The notes beneath the pieces were generated by a model that made no database searches, had not been told where the DNA came from, and was given only the letters and a program-made list of their open reading frames with translations. Made by a program: the position numbers and the translations under genes. Positions 23,268 through 35,936 of a stretch of 64,000 nt of DNA are shown here, piece by piece; the stretch's first letter is position 1, and every line of letters starts with the position of its first letter. Location: the NCBI GenBank assembly GCA_039707465.1, contig CM077643.1, positions 318,003,919 through 318,067,918 on the forward strand. The letters run 5' to 3'. This DNA comes from Rhabdophis nuchalis. Lineage: Eukaryota; Chordata; Lepidosauria; Squamata; Natricidae.

Positions 23268-23491
23268 TGAGCGAATATTGTACAGCTCCTGTTATTTTTT
23301 AGGCCCATTTTAAGGGAGGAGACAAACTTGTCATCCTTCTCTGCCCTTCGACTCAACCTAGAGACCATCCAGACAGAGACCTATTAAGATTGCTGCTGTC
23401 TTTTTAGATATGTGTTAGAGAAGGATGACAAGTTTGTCTCCTCCCTTAAAATGGGCCTAAAAAATAACAGGAGCTGTACAATATTTGCTCA
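23268..23491. repeat. large palindrome 2
   Basis: 75-bp arms (23268-23342 and 23417-23491) with a single mismatch, separated by a 74-bp spacer. The spacer keeps 'tagagaccatccagacag', which belongs to the arm in palindrome 1, so palindrome 2 looks like a version with an asymmetric deletion. Confidence 0.95.
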
Positions 23492-23514
23492 TATATATAT
23501 ATATATATATATAT

Positions 23515-23666
<152 letters not shown>

Positions 23667-25068
23667 ACCATCTTCTTTACTGTGTTCTATGATGTCACTT
23701 GGCACTGTTTCTTCTTGGCAAGAAGAAATGCAGCTCTGCATTTCACCTTAATCAGATAAAATTAGGACAGGTGGCAACCCTGCAGGCACACAATTATGCA
23801 AAATGCCAACATTCAATGCACACTGTCACACACTGTCCTTCCACCAAGCCCCTGTGTAATGGGACATCTTAGTTGTATTTTTTTTTAAACTGACAGTTTG
23901 AAATTAAAATGCACTGCAGGGGGAGGTTCTGCCCTCATTTATGAAACATATAAATGAAGAATGTCAGCGATATCTTTAAATATATTTGTACAGACTTGAT
24001 CATAAGTGCATATAAAAATAGCATAGAGGATAAAGGAAATTAACCCCAAGTTCAATGCAAAAAGAATTATATGTGACATATCATTATTCTTATATTGCCA
24101 CCAAGGGATGGTATTCTGCTTTCAGAACTTTCAGAACAGGAATAATTTGTAAGAGTCTGCATACTTCAAAAATTATTAGGATGAATTGTTTCAAATTTGA
24201 CAGGAGCACAACAGTGCTTTTGATATTTATTAAAATACACTGATTTTTTTAAGCTTTCTGAGCAAGCCTGAAAATAAGAGGCTGCCATTTTAAAGAGTCT
24301 CACTGAAGAGAACACCCAGGGTTTCCCCAAATTCTGATTTTTAGGGTGCTGTGCAAAACAGACCCTTTCAGAGAATATGCACTGTAATGTTGGTTCATCA
24401 CGCCATCCTTGGCATACTGGAATTATGCAACCTTATACCTACTTGCTGCTGTCAGCATGCCAGTTACATTGAGCTAAAGATCTAAGGAGACCATCCCATT
24501 GAGTTCAATGATACTGACATCCAAGTAAGTGGATATTGATTGCAGTATTAGGGTGTAAGTCACTGTCCTATAGAGATGAACTTCAGAAACTGCATGGAGC
24601 ATACGGAATCGGTGCTATATATCTTAATGGTTTTCCTGAATTGCACAGCCAATTTAAAGTCTTGTTGAATAGAAGGCTTTAGAAGAGGAAATAGATGAAA
24701 TAAGCTGCTTCAATATAAATGGGAGAGTGAATGCAAATGCCAGTTGCATTATAGAGATAATACAACCAGCTTACTTTAGAATGCTACACCTTAGGAGGCA
24801 CCTGAAGCACTAGAATAGTCAATACTTCACACTAAACTATGGGAAATGAATGCACAATACATCTCTGTGAGCCAATTGTTCAGTATGTCAGCATCGCAGT
24901 ACCACCTTGTAGAAACAAATTAAGCTGCACCACTTTGCCTGTTGGACCCAATTTGTAGCAATGTAGGGCATCTGTAGAGAAGATTTTGTTTTTCAGATCT
25001 TGCATATGAAACAAAATTAATTAAAACTTGTCTGTCTTTCAGGACTCCCTCTGTAGATTTTACTCCAC
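23667..25068. other. no recognised feature
   Basis: No repeat or coding family recognised. Confidence 0.5.
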
Positions 25069-25340
25069 TAGTCATTGCTAGTCCACTACGCAGTAGGGGG
25101 CGGTGCTAATCTCCGTTTCAAGGTCAGTGAGCCAGTGCTGTCCGAAGACATTTACATAGTTATATGGCCAACATGATGTCATGGAGCACTGCTACCTTCC
25201 CATCAAATTCATATTATTTATATTATTCGAATTGCTAGGTTGGCAGGAACTGGGGTGAAGATGGGAGCACTCGGATCTCAAACCTGGGCTGCCAGCTTTC
25301 CAGCCAACAAGCCCAGCATCTTAATCGCACTGCCTCAGTC
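25069..25340 (-). mobile_element. tRNA SINE (snake-type), near full length
   Basis: Plus-strand phrases 'agtagggggcggtgctaatc', 'gagccagtgctgtccgaaga' and 'gaattgctaggttggcagga'. The tRNA-like head, in reverse, lies at the right end ('cccagcatcttaatcgcact'). Same family as 35993-36335, 45020-45245 and 63749-64000. Confidence 0.8.
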
Positions 25341-25876
25341 TGTCTTTCAGAAATGTCCTTAAAGCAGGAGTTCTCAAAGAGTGTGGTATTTATCATTTCA
25401 AAGGAGGGATGTCAAACTGGCAGCCTTTTTTAAGATGCATCCTGAATTGGAAGTTTTTATTTTTCAATACAGGCAAGTGTATACAAGCCATTTTACTTTT
25501 TTCTGCAATGTGGGATATTCTGAAAGTAGTTACAACAGGACCTGGGAGTACACATCTTTTGATATTGTTCCTCCAGAGAAAGCTGGGAAATTAATTCCTT
25601 ATTTGTAAACTAATCTTTTAAACTGACGTCTATTGCCCACTCAATTGTAGCTTTTTTTTTTAAAGTTGAGCCAAATTCGTGGCAGGACAGGAACAAATCT
25701 GCCAATTTCTATAAAAGTGAAGGGAGGATTGAATCATTTTTTTTCCACTTTGTGAGGTGATATTTTTTCTAAGAATATTTGGTCCTATTTTCACGTTTCT
25801 TTGTTTCTAATCCATTGTAAAGTACAGTTCAAATTAATAGTTTGATCACAGTCTTGACTCGACAAAAAGACAATAA

Positions 25877-26270
25877 CAGTACTCCTCAAGTTACAATCAC
25901 AATTGAGCCCGACGTTTATGTTGCTACAAGTGAAACATTTGTTAAATGAGTTTTACCTCATTTTACGATCTTTCTTGAAACAGCTGTTAAGTGAATCATC
26001 ACAGTTGTTAAATTAGCAACATGGTTAAGTGAATCTGGCTTCCCCATTCACTTTGTTTATCAGAAGGCTGCAAAAGCTGATCACATGACCCCAAAACACT
26101 TCAACCATCATAAATATGAGCTAATTGCCAGGCATCTAAATTTTGATCATATGACCATGGGGATGCTGTAATGGTTGCAAGTGTGAAAAATGGTCATAAG
26201 TCACTTTTTTCAATGCCATCGTAACTTTGAACAGTCACTAAATGAAGTGTTGTAAGTTGAGGTTTACCTG
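25877..26270 (+). mobile_element. TA-type MITE, full length (394 bp)
   Basis: Begins 'cagtactcctcaagttac' and ends 'gtaagttgaggtttacctg', followed by TA. Contains 'gaatctggcttccccattca' and 'gatcatatgaccatggggat', the most consensus-like text of the family in this window. Confidence 0.75.
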
Positions 26271-26272
26271 TA

Positions 26273-27369
26273 TGCATTCCAACTTATCACTTGGAACTTC
26301 CTTTCTCCCTTATTATGAATTAGGCAGTGAGGTCTTCCTGATGTTTTGTGCAAAAATATGCAACGATCAGACTATTCTGAAAAGATTGGAAGTATCATAT
26401 TTGATCTACCCCAAAGTATTGCGGCCAGTGGCTAACTAGAGAACTATGATAAAATCACAAGTGGACACATCTGCCGTAACATTAAAATGCATATACCAAC
26501 GACCCATTTAGTGGGTTATATTCAATCCTGTTTGAAATTAATTTAAAGGAAGGTTACCCCATTTCAAACCAAAAGACAGGACATAAATAACTGATATGAT
26601 GAGTCAATCAAATAAATTAGCAACAGAGGTTGAAATCATGAATCCCATGACTTTAGGTTTTATAGGGTAGTATCTTTAGCCACAGAAATTCTGAATTGCC
26701 AATTACATACATGGTCAGTTCAGCATTGATCTCACCGTGCAGGATCATTACTAGCAAAGCAAATTACACAAGCAAGCTATAACTCTGCATGTACTCAATA
26801 AAGTGCATGTCTATGACCATTTCAAATATATTCCATAAAGTTAGAGTTGCTAACCATGGGCTAAACATTACAGTATTAACTTCACATCCGAGGATTGGTG
26901 ACTTAATTTGACTACCCTTGAGGCTGCTTCTAAGTCCATGATGCTATGAATTTCTTTTCATCATTTAAGCAGCTGATGATGAGTGAGGTAATAGCCCACT
27001 AGAGACTGTTTGTGTTTTATCCTACTGAATCAAGAGATTAAATCGACTCCACAAATGTCTAAACTACAGAATGATTCATTTGTGTTATTTTCATTGATTT
27101 GAAAAAGCTGTGGGATAAAAGTGACTCCAATAGCACTTAAACTACTGTAAACCCACATAGCTCTATACAGTTGGGTTTTCCATCATCTTTTCAATCCAAA
27201 CAACAATGTTTCTAGAAAAAAGTCCATCCCTACCCCCAGGAACAGAAGACATGAAGAGGTTTATTGTCTGGTTTTATCCTTGTAAAATTTTATGTATGTA
27301 GAAAAGTAATTCATACTTTAAATATATTTTAATATACACTAACAGTTATATTGTTATGCTATGCATGTG
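26273..27369. other. no recognised feature
   Basis: AT-rich DNA without recognisable features. Confidence 0.5.
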
Positions 27370-27624
27370 ATTATTTATTATTTTATTATTTTTTCGGATT
27401 TATACCCCACCCTTCTCCTTGTTAGGACCCAGGGCGGCGCACAGGCATTATAAAAACCATAACAAAAACAATATATATCATTAAAAACCTATTAAATTAT
27501 TAAACCCGTGCTAAAAACCCATTTAAAACCCTGCTAATTACAATTTATATATAAAAGTCAGAAACGGGAGGCTATGCCAGGCCGGCTTGTTGGAATAGAT
27601 ATGTCTTAAGACGTTGGCGGAAGA
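27370..27624 (-). mobile_element. L2 3' end, antisense
   Basis: Plus strand reads 'ttataccccacccttctcct', 'acccagggcggcgcacaggc' and 'ccaggccggcttgttggaat', the complement of the 59750-59970 copy. It keeps the last ~30 codons and the 3' UTR only. Confidence 0.85.
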
Positions 27625-27999
27625 CGCGAACTTATGACATATGTGCCCAAAGTGGCACACACAGCCATTTCTCCGGATATGCCAGCTGTCACCTTTTGCT
27701 CTTCCGGGTTCCGGTGTGCACATGCCAGTTGGTCTTCATATGTGCGGGAGTGCCGGAAACCAGAAGACCAGCTCCCTGGTGCACATGCATGTGCCAGGAA
27801 GCGGAGTTTCTGGTTTCCAGCAGGTATGCACCCTGGAAACTGGAAGACCAGGTGAACAGTGCACAAGCCAGTGAACTGCTCTTTCAGTTTCTAGTGCTTC
27901 TGCGTGTTTCCACCGGGGAGCTGATTTTCCAGTTTCTAGCACTCCCCCCGCGCACACTCCTTTTTCAGCATTTAGTGCCAAAAAGGTTCGCCAACACTG
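27625..27999. mobile_element. hAT-like MITE
   Basis: Left 'gaacttatgacatatgtgcc' corresponds to 'aaatctatggcacgtgtgcc' of the 46426 copy. Right end 'aaaaaggttcgccaacactg'. Inside are three imperfect copies of a '...agttggtcttc/ggaaaccagaagaccag...' unit with inverted pairing. Directly abuts the L2 tail. Confidence 0.65.
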
Positions 28000-28075
28000 T
28001 ACTATGCTATGCTGTTTATTTGTTGTTGTTTTTTATTTACTGAAACTCTCAAGTTGTAAGATAACGAAAAATAAA

Positions 28076-28990
28076 AATCACAGTAAGAAAGTAAGACAGA
28101 TAATAGGAGCTTGCCAGCGTAGAGATAAAGGCAACATAAAAAACTGGGCATTGTATCATTTGCAATGTAAACTCCACCCCTTATGGAATTCTGAGGAAGG
28201 AACAACAAACTGAAGATGGTTCCATGCAAAATGGAAATTGACCATCTCTTTTGTAATTCGTCTCTGAACATGAAGGATTGAGATTGCCCAGAAGTACTCC
28301 TAGCAGTTGCTTCTAATGAGGACACTTGCAATTGTTTGATTCTACTATGATATCATTGACGTTTCATAAAAGTTGCTGTCACTTTTTAACCCTTCCATCA
28401 CATTTGCAATTATTTTTCTATCTACATCATATCACTTTTCAAAGTTGTTTTTTATTTTCTAATTTTTCAGCATTTGTTACTTCAAATTTTGTAGCTGGCT
28501 AATAGTTTTAATTTTAATGGTTTGGCATCTGATTTTTTGCTTGGTAGCTTGTTTTCAATTTCAATTTTAGTCCATTTCTATTGTTACTGCTTTTGTGGAA
28601 CTATATTTGACGTAATTGTTTTAGTCATAAATGATTGCATACATCATGCAAAATTTTATTTCCTTTGCATTGATTTCAAAGAAGTTTACCTTTGGCTTAG
28701 TGTTTTTCATGCATTCTACGAAAATTCTTAGTTGTTAACATTTAGACAATTGTATTTCCATTGGATTATTTTGATATGGCTGTTTAAAAATTTCATTGGC
28801 TAAAACCAAATCAAAGTTTATGTGGGTTTTTTTATACTGCTTTTATAAATCATTTTTATTTTTTTTAGTTTCAAATCTTTTCATTTTTAACTATTGTTTC
28901 AATTAATTAAATTCAATGTCAGTAAACATATTTTTCTCATTATGAATTGTGTCCAATCAAATTGTTCTTAATGGTATTTGGTTTTGGAAA
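28076..28990. other. no recognised feature
   Basis: T-rich DNA with long T runs near 28380-28520 and 28830-28880. Nothing recognised. Confidence 0.45.
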
Positions 28991-29075
28991 TTTTATTTGT
29001 TTCAGCAAACCATGAATTATTAGCTTTATTTATTTATTTTATTTGTTTTAGCAAACCATGAATTATTAGCTTTAA
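28991..29075. repeat. short tandem duplication
   Basis: 'agcaaaccatgaattattag' with flanking 'tttatttgttt' occurs twice (near 29005 and 29051), linked by a TTTA run. Looks like a local duplication through the TTTA repeat. Confidence 0.9.
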
Positions 29076-29465
29076 CTCATAGTAACATTTTAAAAACAAT
29101 TACTTCATTTGTTGTTCAGCAATTTCCTTCGTGTTACTTTATAATTCCATGCCTGGTCAGGAAGCCCTGGAGCCCAATTGTTACCAATACATTCTGCTAG
29201 TTCTAAAGAAGATACCTTTGACAGAACTGGATAAAGTTCCAGTGCATTTTCTTCTATACAACAAGAGCTTTCAAGGAGGCAATTTAGAAAGGAATTATAA
29301 TGGGTGCTAAAGGAAATATCTAACAAAGCAGAATATTAATAAGAGTTATGTGATTTTATAATGTGATTATGGCTCTTGATACAACCTTTGCTTCAGCTAC
29401 AAAGCTTTCAATAGGTTGTGCCTCAAAAGGGTATTTGTTATTGTGATATTATTTATGAGAATAAG

Positions 29466-29690
29466 GATCTATGGTAGCACAGTGGTTAGAACACAATATT
29501 GCAAGCTAACTCTGCCCACAGCCAGGAGTTCGATCCTAACAAGGTCAAGGTTGACTCAACCGTCAATCCTTTTGTCAGTAAAATGAAGACCCAGATTGTT
29601 GGAGGCAATATGTTGATGTAAACTGCCCAGAGAGTGCTCTAAAGTACTATGAAGCGGTATATAAGTCTAAATGCTATTGCTATATTAAAA
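29466..29690 (+). mobile_element. Sauria-type SINE (tRNA head, Bov-B-like tail)
   Basis: Head 'ggtagcacagtggttagaac' and B box 'ggagttcgatccta'. The body 'aaaatgaagacccagattgt' is followed by the tail 'gaagcggtatataagtctaa' and 'tgctattgctat'. The 3' end of this SINE class resembles Bov-B LINEs, whose enzyme is thought to mobilise it. Confidence 0.9.
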
Positions 29691-29734
29691 TCTAATGTGG
29701 GTTTTATCATTTTTAATCTTTTGATCTTTTAGCA

Positions 29735-29931
29735 CAGTGGTTTTCAACCTTCCCAATGCCGCAATCCTTTAATACAGGTTCCTCGTGTTGTGGTGACCCC
29801 CAACCATAAAACTGATGTCTCAGTTCCTAAGACCATCAAAAATATGTGTTTTCCGATGGTCTTAGGCGACCTCATGTGAAAGGGTCGTTCGACCCCCAAA
29901 GGGGTCCCGACCCACAGGTTGAGAACCGCTG
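29735..29931. mobile_element. SPIN-like hAT MITE
   Basis: 197 bp with ends 'cagtggttttcaacct' and 'aggttgagaaccgctg', and inside 'ggtgacccccaaccataaaa', 'cgatggtcttaggcgacc' and 'aaaggggtcccgaccca'. These match my memory of the short non-autonomous SPIN ('Space Invader') elements described as horizontally transferred among tetrapods, including squamates. Flanks ttttagca (29727-29734) and ttttagaa (29932-29939) form an 8-bp target duplication with one change. Confidence 0.88.
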
Positions 29932-29939
29932 TTTTAGAA

Positions 29940-31940
29940 TCTCAAGAGCTTTTCTCCACCATCTTATTTCTCAGCTCTATTATGGGTGGGCCAGGATTAG
30001 ACATCAGAAGTCCTCTCTTGGGCGTAGCACTAAGTTCCTCTCCAAGAGCACTGGCACATATGAACTGAGCATTGAAGGATGCAGTTTGGAAAGATGAACA
30101 TTATAGATATCTAGCGGTCCTAATTCTGATGATGAATATCATCTTCTACAAACTTTTAGAACTGTGCCTTTTTCAACGTTCTGATGTCTGGCTAGTGTTT
30201 CTTCTGTTACTATTTTATTGTAACCAATTGCTTGCTGGTCATTTCTCTTAACGTCCCCCCGGCCTGCGTTTACAAAATTATCATGTCTGCCCAAAGCTTC
30301 AATTTTCCCACCTTTCAAACTCCAGCCCTCACACTAGGAGATTTTTACGGCAGCTGAAAGAAATGAACACACAGCAACACTAATGCTCTATTACTGTTTA
30401 TTTTCTGCAGACAACCCTTTAAGAGGAAAAAAAGTGCTTTTACCAAAATACATAGAATTTCTCTCCTCCATAATTTATGACTCCTCTTGATAATCAAGAA
30501 ATGACCTATTCCCCAACTCCAGGTAATTTCTTAATACTACTATAGTGTTCATTCCTAACATTGATAACAGAAACCCAGATTGAAATTTGTTATACATTAA
30601 TCAGCAATCCCAAATTGTGGTTGTAAATCAAAGACGGCATTCCCTTAAAAAAGACTCTTTTTTTGTAAATTAAATGCACACACAAATATTTTTTTAAACT
30701 AGCTATGTTTTCTAGCAACTTTGAAGCTGAGGATGAATAAAAACAGCAAAGGTTAAATGTTAGCTTTGAATACATCAGAGCTACAGAATGCTGCTCAAAA
30801 GAAACATCTTCAGTTCGATCAGTCAGCTGATGGAATTTTATGAGGAGCAAACACAGATGTATTCTTGGTGTATATTTGTAGCAAAGAACTGATTTTAAGA
30901 TTCAGAGAAGCTTATATCTGAGCTTATCCTATGAACAAGAGTCTCCTTATTGAAGATCTTCAATAAAAAAAGATGTACTGTAAGTTGCTCTTATGTAAAA
31001 GAACTGGGGGATGAAGGAAATTACTTAGTGCCCTATTTGTAGCTTTTGCAAAGTACCTATACAGTTCCAATTGTTAGCTAACCTATAATAAATTGAAGCT
31101 GAAATTACCACTTGTAGTTTAAACCTCCAGCGGTAGCTTTCTTTTCCTTCATATATTCATTTTCCTGACTGTTATAGTCTTTGGGGGGTGGATATCAAGA
31201 GCTCTCCGTTGATTATAGTTCTGTTTATCTCTGATGTGCTTTTTGGATTTGTTTTGTTACAATATTCTGCTGCAAAATAGAAAGCTAAATGAACAGTAAG
31301 AAATGTAACAGAGGGAAATATGCACCTTTTAATAAAATTCTGTATGATGAAATGATCCCCACCCTAATCTCCATGTAAATAGTGGGGCAGACAGAAAACT
31401 TTGAGGTAATGTTTAGTGCTCAAAAGGAAATAGCTTCTCTTTGCTAAGCTATGGGAATCTACCCCAGTGCTTTTAAATCTCAGCAACAAATTGTGTGGAC
31501 TTCTAGAATCCCCTCGCCAGCTGTGCTAATTCATACATCTTGACATTGATGAAGTTGAGAAATGCAGACCTACGCTATGGTTCTTATGGTACTATCTTTC
31601 CAAAATAAGAAACATGGTCATGCCTAAGCTTTTGATGCACACAGACATGGCATTACTGGCAATAACCCTCCCTCCCTCCCTCCAATCAAGATTCATTCCT
31701 TCACTGACTCCCCTGTTAATTCTGATTGTCTATTTGATTTAAAAAAATAAAGCAAAGACCAGTATGTATGTACCAGTATGTATGTGGTTGGGTTTGTGTC
31801 TGCATTATACTTATTACACAATTCTTATAACTTCACCTATGTCACCTCCCAAATTCGTAAGCATGCTTTATTCTTAGTCCAAAGCAGTTATTTTGCCAAC
31901 TGAAAGAGAAAATCCAAGAATCACAATAATAAATTAAAAT
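29940..31940. other. no recognised feature
   Basis: No transposon end, RNA gene or coding motif recognised. A CCCT simple repeat lies at about 31667-31684. Confidence 0.5.
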
Positions 31941-32045
31941 TATAGCAAATTATAGCAACTTACACTTAGATACTTCTCCATAGTGCTTTACAACACTCTC
32001 TGAGCAGTTACAATGTCAGCATATTGCCCCCAACAATCAAAATTA
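31941..32045 (-). mobile_element. Sauria SINE 3' end, antisense
   Basis: Plus strand 'gcaacttacacttagatact' and 'agcatattgcccccaacaat' are the complement of the SINE tail seen at 36400-36490. 5'-truncated. Confidence 0.75.
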
Positions 32046-32324
32046 TTCACCAATACCTGAATTATTACAATTTCATGATATCAAATAAACATTTGAGATT
32101 AGTCATCTCTCTCTTCTACCATTCTTGGGAGTTAACAGAGTATCTATGGAAAGAGGCAAGTAGCAAAACATGCCATACAACACCTTGAGGCAAACTCCAT
32201 CCCTTACATGCAACATCAGAAAATAAGTATGAAAGGGTAGAACTTGCACTGTGTTGTTAAAACCCACATTTTGTCATGTAGGTGTCATTGTTACTTGCTG
32301 TGGATACATATGGAGAATCATCAG

Positions 32325-32355
<31 letters not shown>
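32325..32355. repeat. (CA)n microsatellite
   Basis: About 15 CA units. Confidence 0.97.
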
Positions 32356-32357
<2 letters not shown>

Positions 32358-33417
32358 TTAAAATGTTGTAATTCAGATGGTAATCCTGTTTAAGAAGACA
32401 ATTCACCCTTTTAGCCAGATGAAAAGTGGCAGGGATTAAATTATGCAAGGACATATCTAATAATACAGTTTAACCTCTGATAAATTCTATGATTTCTGAA
32501 GTACATGGATCGGATACTTAAGCTGTATCATTTATGCATAAGGATAGTTACTGTATGAGTGGAAAGCAGGAGCCAGAGATACATAATTAAGAGCTATAAA
32601 ATGGGCATTAAATTTCCTAAGAGGGAATTTCATGTTTGGGAACCTCTTTCTTGCAAATCATCAATCTTCTTTTCTTTTTTTTAAAAAAAGAACTCAATGC
32701 CATTCTGGTTTGGAAAATTATTCATGGATAAGTTCTGACTTTGCTTCTCAGAAATCTTTGAGATTTACAAGAATTGCCAAGACCATAGGAGAGAATACCG
32801 TCAGTGACTGGATATATAAAAATGTATGCTTAAAAGAGGTGTCATCATGGCCTATCATGAGATTCTCTTAGAAAATAATTAATATCACTATGAATTATTT
32901 AACATAAGTTCTCCTTTCAATGAGGCCATGCCAATTTCCACTTGTCTTGATTTATAATCATACTTGGGAAATCATTACTTAGATTCAGTTAGCGCTTATT
33001 ATCCTCCATTTTAAGCTATTAACATTAGGTAGTATAAGGAAGATAAATGTACAAGGTCACATTTAAACAGATCTTAATTTTAACTGGGTTCAGAAATGCC
33101 CAAGCTAAATGGAAGTTTATAGCTTTTATTAAAGTGAAAAGCTTATATCTCCTATTAAAAAATTCCATTTCTTGTCCTTCAGAAAGTTGAATGCTGAATT
33201 TATTAAACTGTGTATACTAACATTCATAATAAAATAAGAATGTCTTTTACATAGCCCCAATCAACCTTATCCAAGAGTACACATGTGGGTGTGTGATGAA
33301 TATTTTTCAGTTTGACAAGGAACAGCAGTCAGCATTCAATACCTATATATGTGATTATTTATTGGTTGTATAAACTCTTGCTTAGAGAAATCATGTAACC
33401 ATATTTTCATGCATATA

Positions 33418-33833
33418 CAGGTAGTCTGCATATATCAACTGCAATAAGGACCAACAATTCTGTCACTAAGCAATATGGTCATGAAATGCAACATTAAGTG
33501 ACCTCGTCAACTTGCACTATCAGTTCCTACTGAGGCCATTAAATGAATCACTGCAGGTCATTAAGCATAACATTGCATGGCTGTGACGTCCAACTTCCTG
33601 CAGGTATCTCCACTGACTTTGATGATCAGAAATCAGTTTGGCCATCATGTGACTGTGACATGCTGTCATTGTTGTAATGTGAACCAATTGCTAACAGCCC
33701 GAATCACAATCATGTGACCATAGAGATACTGCTCTAAGTGCAACTTCGAGGATTGATCTTAAGTATCATTTTTCAGTGCCATTGTAATTTTGAATGGTTG
33801 CTGAAGGAGCAATCAGTAAGTGAGGACTATCGG
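33418..33833 (+). mobile_element. TA-flanked MITE, full length
   Basis: Starts 'caggtagtctgcatatatc' and ends 'taagtgaggactatcgg', with TA directly outside on both sides (33416-33417 and 33834-33835). Diverged interior keeps 'ccattgtaattttgaatggt'. Confidence 0.7.
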
Positions 33834-33835
33834 TA

Positions 33836-35936
33836 ATGAGTAACTGCATTTTAAAAAAACCATGAAACATACTGGCTGTTTAGCCTTAATACCACAGTCT
33901 GATTTTGAATGTAATTTGTTCTTGATGGCATTCAGCAACTAGTAGAATAATGCAAACATATTTTCAGAAATACAAAAACGGATGCATTTTTTCTTTTGCT
34001 TGAGCTTGTTGGGCTGCTGGCGTTCACTTTACTGAAGTAATGAACTGTAGTGCCTTTTACAGAAGAAAACTATTATAACTCTTCTTGTACTGTAAATGTT
34101 CTACTACAGAAAAGAGAAAAGACTAGAAAGAAAACTTTCAAAAACCTGCATAGTAGCATTGATCTCAGTAATGTACAAGTGTCCTTTGAATCTGCCCGCC
34201 TGCCTCTCTGTCTATCTTTCTTTAATCTACAATAACATTAACTGAAATTCTATCTGAGAATCTCATGATAGGCCAAAATGATACAAATAGAATTTTTCTT
34301 ATCTGTATCTTTGCTTTTGAAATTACTTCCCGGTTTTGAAAATCTACCTAATTGCTATAATCAATAGGAAAAATATGAAGCAAATCTGACTACTGGAACA
34401 ATGAAGTAGATTTTTTTTTTAAACTGCCACAAATTCTCAAGAAATGATAGATTAAAGGATTTTTAATTGGTTCTTTTCTGATTAACATCTAGGAAATGCG
34501 ATGTTATTATTGCCTGTGTAATCTGCTCATTAAAAAAAAGAACCTAAAGTATACAGGGTTGGAGGAGGAAAAGAAAAATACTTGAAAACATGTTTTTATT
34601 ATTCAATACTGACACAGGACTATACGGATTTTATTTACCTTAGTATTTCAAAAATTATAGGATGGATTCTCAGTTTGTGACTCAGTGTTTGTGGAAATTC
34701 AGTTGTTATCTTAAAATACCTTAGACTACATTATATTATATATTAGAATTATATTATCTGTATAAATATATTCATCACACTAATCCATCATACAGGATGT
34801 TTTGGCATATCCAAATATATTTTGGTTTATTCCTATGGGCATATTTGCCCAGAGTCACCTGCAGAGTGAGAATGGTAGCAAACAAATTTAATAAAAACAA
34901 ACGAACAAATAAATATAATCTTATATGGCCACAGCAATTGTGTTTTGTTAATGCTGGTTTTAGCATGTTCCATGAAACCATTCAACAGGTTAAATATTTT
35001 TACAGTAACGATAACATATGAAATGTGCAATGGTGGAATTTCATCTTAAGCTTAACAATTCAATATCAATTTCCCCTGGGTTGAAAAGGCAAACATTGAA
35101 ACTGGATAGAACTGGAGGACAGTCAGAAGGTTGTTCTAAATTACTACATCTCTAGATTTTAAGGGAACAGTAAGTATTGGCGAATACTGAGCTGGCAGTC
35201 GTTGGATCGCAGCCAAAAGAATGCTATAATTACCCCACTGAATCCTCTTCTGGAAGGTTGACTCCATCAGCCTGAATCGCTCATACAATCTTCCTCTCCC
35301 ACTTGAAGCAAAAAACTGCTCTGGAGAGCTACACTTTTTTTTTTTAATTGCCCAAGCCTACATACAAACTATACATCAATACATGCCTAATTGTGCATAA
35401 AATCTAAATTCTATTGCACAGCTACATAAAAATGCAAACGGCTTCAGCAGTGGAATAGCTGGTGCTGAGCTCAATCTAATAAGGGTTGCCCCCAAGGCAA
35501 CTCACACAAATGCAATTATCTCTCGCACACGCAAATTGCTTTCCTTCACAACATTATGTTTATTATGCAAATGCATAAATCTAATTGTAATCCTCAGAGC
35601 CATTCCGAAGATTAAAGCGGCATTCACAACTTACCTTGACTAAGTGTAATTAAAGATATTTTCCAATCTCCGCTTTGAACAATTATTTCAAGCACAAGTG
35701 GAAACCTCATATGTTGTTTTAGAGGTTAGAGTACATACATATGGAAAGAGGGAGAAAAGCCCTACAGGGTTGCTGTGCATCCTTTGGGTTAAAAAGTTGG
35801 ACTGGTTAGCACCTTCTGTCAATCATCAACAAGAAAATAAGACAATTGCTTCTGATTCTAAATCCATTGTCTTATCATTAGAGATTAAAAACAATCATAC
35901 TGTAGGGTCATTCTTGCATAATTGCCTGTCTCTAGA
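33836..35936. other. mostly unassigned; possible conserved segment near 35440-35690
   Basis: No repeats recognised. The part at 35440-35690 is rich in homeodomain/POU-like words, for example 'tatgcaaatgcata' near 35564 and several TAAT/AATTA cores, and lacks simple repeats. This resembles the texture of a vertebrate enhancer but is only an impression. Confidence 0.3.

Noticed and set aside
27606..28043. Overlapping ORFs of 61-115 codons on both strands
   Set aside because: They lie within a hAT-like MITE with internal near-repeats; no conserved domain.
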